This document shows, one piece after another, positions 1-4,453 of a stretch of DNA of 6,807 bases. Made by a program: the position numbers and the translations under genes. The notes beneath the pieces were generated by a model. It saw nothing but the letters and a program-made list of their open reading frames with translations. It ran no database searches and had not been told where the DNA came from. The stretch comes from Candidatus Muproteobacteria bacterium RIFCSPHIGHO2_01_FULL_65_16 (GTDB lineage Bacteria > Pseudomonadota > Gammaproteobacteria > Acidiferrobacterales > Sulfurifustaceae). The stretch lies in contig MFSY01000122.1 of the NCBI GenBank assembly GCA_001785175.1, positions 8,350 to 15,156 of the forward strand, given 5' to 3'. How positions within the stretch are numbered: position 1 is the first letter of the stretch; every line of letters begins with the position of its first letter.

Positions 1-464
1 GGCCGGAAGCAACCGATCGCGCCGCCGCCGAAACGGCGGCGCCGAAGCCGTCCGGCGCCGCGACGGCGCCGCGAGTCAACGGCGGCGACTGGAGCGAGGT
101 GGTGGCGCAGCTCAAGCTCACGGGGCTGCTGCGCGAGCTGGCGAGCAACGCCGTGCCCGAATCCGTCGCGGACGGCGCCGTGACGCTCACGCTCGACGCC
201 GCGTGCGCGGGACTGCACAGCAAGGAGCGGGAGGAGGCGCTGCGGCGGGCGCTCGAAGAGTATTACGGTCGCGCCATCCGTCTGAAAGTCGTCATCGGGA
301 AACCGGCGCAAGCGACGCCGGCCCAGGAAAAATCGCGCGCCCAGGACGAGCGCCAGCAGGCGGCGGTGCACGCGATCCAGAACGATCCGAACGTGCGCGC
401 CCTGCAAGAGGGCTTCAACGCCCGGATCAACCCGGGCTCCATACGGCCCAAGTCGCAGGCGTGA
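1..464 (+). CDS. dnaX: DNA polymerase III subunit gamma/tau, C-terminal part (5' truncated)
   Basis: This is the tail of the clamp-loader subunit tau; the ATPase domains lie upstream of the window. The open frame runs from base 3 without a start and gives 153 residues. Residues 1-28 are an Ala/Pro-rich linker, encoded partly by an 11-bp tandem repeat at 53-74. From the GDW at residues 28-30 the sequence matches tau domain V, with [13 protein letters not shown] near 33-45 and the conserved ending [17 protein letters not shown] near 126-142. In well-studied gammaproteobacteria this domain contacts the alpha polymerase subunit and ties the clamp loader to the core polymerase. It is the tau-specific end, so full-length tau is encoded. 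Whether gamma is also made, by frameshift or otherwise, cannot be judged because that site lies upstream. ybaB starts 7 nt after the stop, so the two are almost certainly co-transcribed. Confidence 0.95.
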   Translation, partial: PEATDRAAAETAAPKPSGAATAPRVNGGDWSEVVAQLKLTGLLRELASNAVPESVADGAVTLTLDAACAGLHSKEREEALRRALEEYYGRAIRLKVVIGKPAQATPAQEKSRAQDERQQAAVHAIQNDPNVRALQEGFNARINPGSIRPKSQA

Positions 465-471
465 GGGCGGG

Positions 472-792
472 ATGAAAGGCGGATTCGGTAATATCCTCAA
501 GCACGCGCAGGCCATGCAGGAGAACCTGCGCAAGGCGCAGGAAGAGCTGGCCAACATCGAGGTGACGGGGTCATCCGGCGGCGGGCTGGTGAGCATCACC
601 ATGACCTGCCGCCACGATGTGCGGCGCGTGCAGGTGGATCCCGCCCTGTTGCAGGAGGACAAAGAGGTGGTGGAAGACCTGATCGCCGCCGCGGTGAATG
701 ACGCGGCGCGCAAGGCGGACAAGGCGGCGCAGGAGAGGATGGCCGGCCTCACCTCCGGCCTCAACATCCCCGGCCTGAATTTGCCGTTTTAA
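472..792 (+). CDS. ybaB: YbaB/EbfC family nucleoid-associated protein
   Basis: This 106-residue protein is close to the usual family length of about 105-110. The family forms dimers that bind DNA and are associated with the nucleoid; the gene normally sits between dnaX and recR, as here. The N-terminal amphipathic helix (about residues 5-29) is followed by the Gly-rich turn GSSGGGLV (33-40). Next come the beta strands containing VQVDPALL (53-60) and the helix [10 protein letters not shown] (69-78), and the chain ends in the Gly/Pro tail [11 protein letters not shown]. The ATG at 472 has a GAGGG Shine-Dalgarno match at 463-467 that overlaps the dnaX stop codon, so translation is probably coupled to dnaX. 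The gene itself shows nothing odd, but the junction to recR is interrupted by a repeat element. Confidence 0.96.
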   Translation: MKGGFGNILKHAQAMQENLRKAQEELANIEVTGSSGGGLVSITMTCRHDVRRVQVDPALLQEDKEVVEDLIAAAVNDAARKADKAAQERMAGLTSGLNIPGLNLPF

Positions 793-795
793 GAT

Positions 796-960
796 GAATG
801 GACAGGATTAACAGGATTTTTCAGGATCAACAGGATTAAACCTAAAATGGTATTTGAACCGCCAAGGACGCCAAGATCGCCAAGAAAATCAAAACGCCAT
901 GCATGAGTTCTCTTTTCTAATCCTGTAAATCCTGCGAAATCCCGTTAATCCTGTCTATTT
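796..960. repeat. Inverted repeat of ACAGGAT-type units between ybaB and recR
   Basis: Two 43-bp arms, 796-838 and 918-960, are inverted copies of each other with 36 of 43 positions matching, around a 79-nt centre. Each arm is built from four short direct units. In the left arm ACAGGAT-like words begin at 802, 811, 821 and 830. In the right arm ATCCTGT-like words begin at 920, 929, 939 and 948. The 9/10/9 spacing is the same in both arms. The sequence is AT-rich against GC-rich genes, and a different 9-bp repeat lies in the centre. It fills nearly the whole ybaB-recR gap and ends 10 nt before the recR ATG. I do not see a coding sequence in it. From memory, similar strings recur in unrelated environmental bacterial genomes; that is unverified here. 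Confidence 0.88.
860..886 (+). repeat. Three tandem 9-bp units, CGCCAAGRW
   Basis: Three consecutive 9-mers, CGCCAAGGA, CGCCAAGAT and CGCCAAGAA, lie in the centre of the 796-960 inverted repeat. Their sequence is unrelated to the arms, so this is a second repeat type nested inside the first. It has no start codon or ribosome-binding site that would suggest translation. Function unknown. Confidence 0.8.
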
Positions 961-970
961 TGGTTTTGCT

Positions 971-1567
971 ATGAACGATACCACCGCACTTGAAGCCCTG
1001 AAGCAGGCGCTGCGCCGGCTCCCCGGCGTGGGTCCGAAAAGCGCGAGCCGCATGGCGTTTCATCTGCTGGAGCGCGACCGCGACGGCGCGCGCCGGATCG
1101 TCCAGGCGCTCGCCGACGCGCTCGATCGCATAACCCACTGCAAGCGCTGCAACAACCTGAGCGAGGCGGAGCTCTGCGCCGTTTGCGCCTCGCCGCGGCG
1201 CGACCGTTCGCTGCTGTGCATCGTGGAATCGCCGTCGGACCTCGTGTCCCTGGAACAGGCCGGCGCCTACAACGGCCGGTATTTCGTGCTCATGGGCCGG
1301 CTCTCGCCGCTCGACGGCATCGGGCCGGAGGAGATCGGCATCCCGCGGCTGGAGACGCTGCTGAACGAAGGCGACGTCAAGGAGGTGGTGCTCGCCACCA
1401 ACCTGACGGTGGAGGGCGAGGCCACGGCGCATTTCATCGGCGAGCTCGTGCGCGCGCGCGGCATCCGCGCCACGCGCATCGCCTACGGCGTGCCGGTGGG
1501 CGGCGAGCTGGAGTACACCGACCGCAACACGCTTGCGCGTGCGCTTGCCGGGCGGCGGGAGGCGTAA
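971..1567 (+). CDS. recR: Recombination mediator protein RecR
   Basis: RecR works with RecO (and RecF) to load RecA onto SSB-coated single-stranded DNA during gap repair. The 198-residue product has the family's full length and order of parts. A helix-hairpin-helix with LPGVGPKSA is at residues 17-25, and a four-Cys zinc site uses C57, C60, C69 and C72. The Toprim domain starts at about 82 (CIVESPSD, Glu86) and contains [17 protein letters not shown] and the acidic stretch NLTVEGEAT (144-152). The C-terminal [12 protein letters not shown] lies at 173-184. The ATG at 971 is the only sensible start: it gives the normal N-terminus and no upstream ATG, GTG or TTG fits. Unusually, the bases before it (TTTTGGTTTTGCT) contain no Shine-Dalgarno sequence, because a repeat arm ends 10 nt upstream. 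It probably remains in the dnaX-ybaB transcript. Confidence 0.97.
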   Translation: MNDTTALEALKQALRRLPGVGPKSASRMAFHLLERDRDGARRIVQALADALDRITHCKRCNNLSEAELCAVCASPRRDRSLLCIVESPSDLVSLEQAGAYNGRYFVLMGRLSPLDGIGPEEIGIPRLETLLNEGDVKEVVLATNLTVEGEATAHFIGELVRARGIRATRIAYGVPVGGELEYTDRNTLARALAGRREA

Positions 1568-1580
1568 ATATGAACAACAG

Positions 1581-1687
1581 TTGCAAGTTGCAAGTTTCAA
1601 GTTACAAGCTAAGAGCTAACGGCTATCAGCGATCAGCTAGAAAAACGCAAAACGTTCAACTTGAAACTTCAAACTTGAAACTTGAAA
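1581..1687. repeat. Inverted arrays of a 7-bp unit (TTNCAAG / CTTGAAA) between recR and the dehydratase gene
   Basis: The left arm, 1581-1608, is four direct 7-mers: TTGCAAG twice, TTTCAAG and TTACAAG. The right arm, 1660-1687, is four 7-mers in the opposite orientation: CTTGAAA, CTTCAAA and CTTGAAA twice. The arms pair at 24 of 28 positions around a 51-nt centre with its own repetitive look (words like GAGCTAACGGCTATCAGCGATCAGCTAG at 1613-1640). The block starts 13 nt after the recR stop and ends 6 nt from the pterin dehydratase stop, so it exactly fills the space between two convergent genes. A transcript from either side could fold into a long hairpin and might slow or end transcription, but no adjoining U-tract makes it a standard terminator. 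Confidence 0.86.
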
Positions 1688-1693
1688 CTGCTT

Positions 1694-2029
1694 TTATCCC
1701 CCCAGCAGCGCATTGATCTTCGCGGCGCAGATGAAGTCGTTCTCCGACAGTCCCTTAATGACGTGCGTGCTCAGTCGCACGGTGCAGCGACTGTAGCCGA
1801 CCTCGAGATCGGGGTGATGGTCCTCGCGGTGGGCGATCCAGGCCGCCGCGTTCACGAACGCCATGGTCTCGTAGTAGTTCTTGAACTTGAACGTGCGACT
1901 GATGCCGGTGGCGGACTCATTGAGCGACCAGCCGGGCACTTGCACAAGCAGCGCCTCGGCCGCGGCGCGCGCAAGCGGCGGTGTTCCGGCTTCGCAGGGC
2001 TTGCAGGATTTCTGCCGTAGCTCCGACAT
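1694..2029 (-). CDS. phhB: 4a-hydroxytetrahydrobiopterin dehydratase (pterin-4a-carbinolamine dehydratase)
   Basis: This enzyme dehydrates 4a-hydroxytetrahydropterin to quinonoid dihydropterin, recycling the cofactor of aromatic amino acid hydroxylases. The 111-residue product has the usual length. Visible landmarks are an N-terminal CKPCEAGTPPL (residues 9-19), the core VPGWSL (31-36), the catalytic EDHHPD region with H71 and H72, and the distal STHVIKGLSENDF with H89. The frame is open further upstream, but the ATG at 2029 gives the family N-terminus, and an earlier start would lie inside the cytochrome gene. The start is 2 nt beyond the cytochrome stop and has no good Shine-Dalgarno, so translation is probably coupled. 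No phenylalanine hydroxylase gene is visible here, so the substrate in this organism is unknown. Homologues outside phenylalanine metabolism exist. Confidence 0.94.
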   Translation of the reverse strand: MSELRQKSCKPCEAGTPPLARAAAEALLVQVPGWSLNESATGISRTFKFKNYYETMAFVNAAAWIAHREDHHPDLEVGYSRCTVRLSTHVIKGLSENDFICAAKINALLGG

Positions 2030-2031
2030 CG

Positions 2032-2319
2032 CTACTTGAACCGGTAATAAGTGTCGTTCAGGTATTTCACCACGTCGCGCACCTCGTCCTGTGACAGGCT
2101 CTTCGGCAGTTGGTGGTTGCACACGCCGAGTTGTTCTTTCAGTTCCGCGAGCGATTCGATCCGGCGGTCCTTGCGCGTGTAGACGCCCGCGTCGTGGCAG
2201 GCGAGGCAGTTCGCCGCGTGCAGTTTTTTGCCGTGCGCGGCGTCGCCGGGGAGCAGGCCGGTTTCGGCGGCCGCAGGCACGGTGGTCAGAATGAGTACGA
2301 GGCCGAGCGTTTTGTGCAT
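2032..2319 (-). CDS. Small periplasmic mono-haem c-type cytochrome
   Basis: A 95-residue secreted cytochrome. Residues 1-18 form a signal peptide (MHKTLGLVLILTTVPAAA, cleavage probably before E19), leaving a mature protein of about 77 residues. One haem-binding site is present, C38-L-A-C41-H42, with His42 as the proximal ligand. The expected distal methionine is absent: after the initiator there is no Met at all. Candidate distal ligands are His69 in the VCNHQL segment, or less likely H29 or H34; alternatively the haem could be five-coordinate. Cys67 is a further cysteine beside that His. The C-terminal helix DEVRDVVKYLNDTYYRFK (78-95) resembles the closing helix of small class I cytochromes. 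It lies between the M48 protease and dehydratase genes in one operon, with a clear AGGAG ribosome-binding site. Electron donor and acceptor are unknown. Confidence 0.9.
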   Translation of the reverse strand: MHKTLGLVLILTTVPAAAETGLLPGDAAHGKKLHAANCLACHDAGVYTRKDRRIESLAELKEQLGVCNHQLPKSLSQDEVRDVVKYLNDTYYRFK

Positions 2320-2324
2320 GGTTT

Positions 2325-2330
2325 TCTCCT
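2325..2330 (-). promoter_or_regulatory. Ribosome-binding site of the cytochrome c gene
   Basis: Read on the minus strand, AGGAGA ends 5 nt before the ATG at 2319. It is the clearest Shine-Dalgarno sequence in this operon and lies in the 22-nt gap after the M48 stop. It suggests the cytochrome is translated independently, unlike the dehydratase downstream. Confidence 0.8.
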
Positions 2331-2341
2331 GATTACGGGTT

Positions 2342-3583
2342 TCAGATCCGGCCCGCCAGCCGCGCGATGCGCCGGACCGCGGGCGGATGGGAATCGTAAA
2401 ACGCCGAATGCAGCGGGTCGGGCGTGAGGGTGCTGGCGTTGCCTTTATAAAGCTTGCCCAGGGCGCCGATCAGATCGCGCGCGGATGCGGCGCGGGCGGC
2501 GAACTCGTCCGCCTCGTATTCATGCCGGCGCGCGGCCCAGGCCAGCAGCGGCTGCAGGAAGAACGCGAACACCGGCCCGACCAGCAGGAACAGCATCAGC
2601 GCCGCGTGCGCCGACGGCCGGGACATCCCGAGCCCGGTGTAAAACCAGGGTTGACTGATGAGCCAGCCCAGGAGCGCGAGGCCGGCGAGGCTCATGCCGG
2701 AGGAAAGCAGAAAGCGCTGGCGCACGTGACCGCGCTTGAAATGGCCGAGCTCGTGCGCCAGCACGGCGACGATCTCGCCGACGTTCAACGTCCGCAGCAG
2801 GGTGTCGAAAAACACGATGCGTTTGCTCCGGCCGAAGCCGCTGAAGTAGGCGTTGCCGCGCAGGCTGCGGCGCGAGCTGTCCATGACATAAATGCCGCGG
2901 CTGCGAAAGCCGACGCGCGCGAGCAGCGCGCGCACGCGCCGGCGGATCGGCCCCTGCTTCAGGGGCGTGAAGCGGTTGAAGAGCGGCGCGATCAGCGCCG
3001 GATAGGCCCAGACCACGAACAGGCTGAAGCCGAGCCAGAGCAGCCAGACGTGGATCCACCACCACGCCCCCGTCGCCGACATCAGCCACAGCGCGGTTAT
3101 GATCACGGGCGCGCCCAGAATTCCGAGCAGCGCCGCCTTTTTGCCCAAGTCGAGGGCGAAGAGCCGGGGGGTGGTGCGGTTAAAGCCGAAGCGGCCTTCG
3201 AGCATGAACGTTTGATACGCGGCGGCCGGAATATCGAGCACGCCCATGACGAAGAAGGCGCTCAGCATGAAGGCCGCGCCGGTCGGCGTTGCGCTCAGGT
3301 CAAAACCGCGCCAGAAGCGGTCGAGCCACTCGAGCCCGCCGCCGAGGGTCCAGGCGCAGAGCAGCGCGGCGTCGAGGATGTATCCGGCCTGGGTGAAGTG
3401 CGCGCGGGCGACGGCGTAATCGGCCGCCTTTTTGTGCGCCTTAAGCGGAACCCTGCCCTTGAAGGCGGCCGGCACGGCGCCGCGGCGCGCGCGCACATGG
3501 CCGATCTGGCGCCGCTCGAGCCACAGCTGCGTCAGCAGCGTCAGGCCGAGGACCGAGAGGAAGATGAAGGTGAAAGTATTCAT
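2342..3583 (-). CDS. M48 family membrane zinc metalloprotease (Ste24/CAAX-protease-like)
   Basis: A 413-residue multi-pass inner-membrane protease of the Ste24-like M48 group. The N-terminal part (about 1-205) is the M48 N-domain, with hydrophobic segments near 1-20, 67-82, 103-120, 150-170 and 175-197. The catalytic site is HELGH at 277-281, with H277 and H281 binding zinc and E278 as the general base. The third zinc ligand is probably E355 in the E-x-x-A-D motif HEYEADEFA (354-362). Two more hydrophobic segments lie at 295-312 and 327-349, followed by the conserved DSHPPAVRRI near the C-terminus. In eukaryotes relatives process prenylated proteins; in bacteria they are thought to act in membrane-protein quality control, and the substrate here is unknown. 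The ATG at 3583 gives the usual short N-terminus, with an in-frame stop just upstream, but lacks a clear Shine-Dalgarno. It is the first gene of an operon with the cytochrome and dehydratase genes. Confidence 0.94.
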   Translation of the reverse strand: MNTFTFIFLSVLGLTLLTQLWLERRQIGHVRARRGAVPAAFKGRVPLKAHKKAADYAVARAHFTQAGYILDAALLCAWTLGGGLEWLDRFWRGFDLSATPTGAAFMLSAFFVMGVLDIPAAAYQTFMLEGRFGFNRTTPRLFALDLGKKAALLGILGAPVIITALWLMSATGAWWWIHVWLLWLGFSLFVVWAYPALIAPLFNRFTPLKQGPIRRRVRALLARVGFRSRGIYVMDSSRRSLRGNAYFSGFGRSKRIVFFDTLLRTLNVGEIVAVLAHELGHFKRGHVRQRFLLSSGMSLAGLALLGWLISQPWFYTGLGMSRPSAHAALMLFLLVGPVFAFFLQPLLAWAARRHEYEADEFAARAASARDLIGALGKLYKGNASTLTPDPLHSAFYDSHPPAVRRIARLAGRI

Positions 3584-3624
3584 GCACCGGGGATGTTATC
3601 ATCTTGGTTCGAGCTGCAGCAGTA

Positions 3625-3660
3625 ACAGGCTGCCGAAAAACTCGTTTTTCGGCAGCCTGT
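3625..3660. repeat. Near-perfect terminal palindrome (left end of the hairpin element)
   Basis: ACAGGCTGCCGAAAAAC (3625-3641) is followed after two bases by its exact reverse complement (3644-3660). This 17-bp palindrome carries the same core, GCTGnnGAAAAA-like, as the palindrome at the other end of the element. There is no U-tract after the stem in either direction apart from the T-run inside it. Confidence 0.85.
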
Positions 3661-3762
3661 GAGCGCCACATGGGTGAGCCGCGTAGCGGCGAACGGGCGC
3701 ACAGGGAGGTGCGCCCCGGGCTTTCCCGCGGAGCAGGAAAACGCAGCGGGAAAGTGCCGCAG

Positions 3763-3795
3763 CGAAAATCAAACACGCAAAGTGTTTGATTTTCG
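3763..3795. repeat. Central 14-bp palindrome of the hairpin element
   Basis: CGAAAATCAAACAC (3763-3776) pairs perfectly with 3782-3795 around the loop GCAAA. It is AT-rich, in contrast to the GC-rich hairpins on both sides, and is bordered by CGCAGCG on the left and CGGAGCG on the right. Confidence 0.85.
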
Positions 3796-3829
3796 GAGCG
3801 AGCCGCGGGCGTGTACCGCGGCGAAGCGA

Positions 3830-3861
3830 GCTGAAAAAGTCCATGGAAGGACTTTTTCAGC
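3830..3861. repeat. Terminal palindrome (right end of the hairpin element)
   Basis: GCTGAAAAAGTCC (3830-3842) pairs perfectly with 3849-3861 around the loop ATGGAA. Its sequence is a variant of the left-end palindrome, so each end of the element holds the same short sequence in both orientations. It ends 28 nt before the orn start codon. Confidence 0.85.
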
Positions 3862-3880
3862 AACCAGTTAAATCATCCTG

Positions 3881-3886
3881 AGAGGA
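3881..3886 (+). promoter_or_regulatory. Ribosome-binding site of orn
   Basis: AGAGGA lies 3 nt before the ATG at 3890 (GAGG is 4 nt before it). Spacing is short but usable, and it supports this start. I see no convincing -10/-35 pair in the short stretch between the hairpin element and this site. Confidence 0.6.
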
Positions 3887-3889
3887 TAC

Positions 3890-4453
3890 ATGCCGCAAGA
3901 ACCGAACGGGGGCCGGGACAATGGCGCCCTGATCTGGATTGACCTGGAAATGACGGGGCTGAATCCGGAGACCGACCGCATCATCGAGATCGCCACGATC
4001 ATCACCGACAGCGAGCTGAACGTCCTGGCGGAAGGCCCGGTGCTCGCGGTGCACCAGAGCAACGCCGTGCTTGCGGCCATGGACGACTGGAACAAGAAAA
4101 CCCACGCCGGCACCGGACTGATCGAGCGCGTGCGCCTGTCGGCGCTGAGCGATGTGGATGTGGAGCGCCTGACCCTGGAGTTCGTGCGGCGCTACGTGCC
4201 GAAGAACCGGTCCCCCATGTGCGGCAACAGCATCTGCCAGGACCGGCGCTTTCTCGCGCGCCTCATGCCGGAGCTCGAGGCCTGGTTTCACTATCGCAAC
4301 CTGGATGTGAGCACGGTCAAGGAACTGGCGCGCCGCTGGCGGCCGGAGCTGGCCGGCGGTTTTCAGAAGAAGAACACCCACCGCGCGCTCGACGACATCC
4401 GCGAGTCCATCGAGGAACTGCGGTTCTATCGGGAACGCTTTATTGTGAAGTAG
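3890..4453 (+). CDS. orn: Oligoribonuclease (3'-5' exoribonuclease of the DEDDh family)
   Basis: Orn degrades very short RNAs, chiefly dinucleotides, to mononucleotides in the cytoplasm. It is the known enzyme that cleaves pGpG, the product of EAL phosphodiesterases, to GMP. The 187-residue product is close to the family length of about 180. All DEDDh residues are visible: D18 and E20 in [11 protein letters not shown]118 in NSICQDRRF, and H164 and D169 in NTHRALDDI. The conserved start of the fold, [12 protein letters not shown] (29-40), is also present. The ATG at 3890 adds about six residues relative to the E. coli protein, and AGAGGA precedes it. The M48 gene is divergent upstream beyond the hairpin element. 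Downstream, the last 14 bp overlap the end of the convergent EAL gene. Confidence 0.97.
   Translation: MPQEPNGGRDNGALIWIDLEMTGLNPETDRIIEIATIITDSELNVLAEGPVLAVHQSNAVLAAMDDWNKKTHAGTGLIERVRLSALSDVDVERLTLEFVRRYVPKNRSPMCGNSICQDRRFLARLMPELEAWFHYRNLDVSTVKELARRWRPELAGGFQKKNTHRALDDIRESIEELRFYRERFIVK

Larger units (their letters stand above)
3625..3868. mobile_element. Candidate MITE-like element: a chain of seven hairpins with related inverted ends
   Basis: Nearly all of the divergent gap between the M48 gene and orn is this non-coding block. It contains seven consecutive perfect stems: 3625-3660 (17 bp), 3678-3690 (5 bp), 3695-3716 (8 bp), 3721-3754 (9 bp), 3763-3795 (14 bp), 3802-3822 (7 bp) and 3830-3861 (13 bp). 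The two outer ends are imperfect inverted copies: 3623-3644 against the reverse complement of 3849-3870 matches at 17 of 22 positions. A TA dinucleotide flanks both sides (3623-3624, 3869-3870), which would fit a TA target duplication as made by IS630/mariner-type transposases; a dinucleotide is weak evidence. The word CGNAGCG recurs, always on the plus strand, at 3682, 3742, 3758, 3794 and 3822. No transposase gene is present. It could instead be a structured repeat or RNA. Confidence 0.55.

Noticed and set aside
1..95. A programmed frameshift site making the gamma form of DnaX
   Set aside because: No slippery A-run is visible. The hairpins lie in the linker just before domain V, and the frame stays open to the tau end.
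796..886. A CRISPR array
   Set aside because: Units are 7-10 bp with no unique spacers of 25-40 bp, and no cas genes are present.
917..1600. An open frame on the minus strand antisense to recR
   Set aside because: Biased composition typical of an antisense shadow, no ribosome-binding site, and recR on the plus strand is unambiguous.
2030..2122. A longer N-terminus for the pterin dehydratase starting at 2122
   Set aside because: It would overlap the cytochrome gene by about 90 bp and adds residues that do not resemble the family. The ATG at 2029 gives the normal length.
2387..3625. A long open frame on the plus strand, antisense to the M48 protease gene
   Set aside because: Its product is a low-complexity Arg/Ala/Gln/Glu-rich sequence with no family resemblance. 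The minus-strand frame encodes a complete zinc protease, and high GC commonly keeps the antisense frame open.
3625..3660. An intrinsic terminator for the M48 or orn transcript
   Set aside because: The strong stem is not followed by a T-run outside the stem, and it lies upstream of both divergent genes, not downstream.
3663..3889. A riboswitch or c-di-GMP sensing leader for orn
   Set aside because: The hairpins are perfect DNA palindromes with related inverted ends, and I do not recognise the conserved core of a known riboswitch. A repeat element explains the pattern better.
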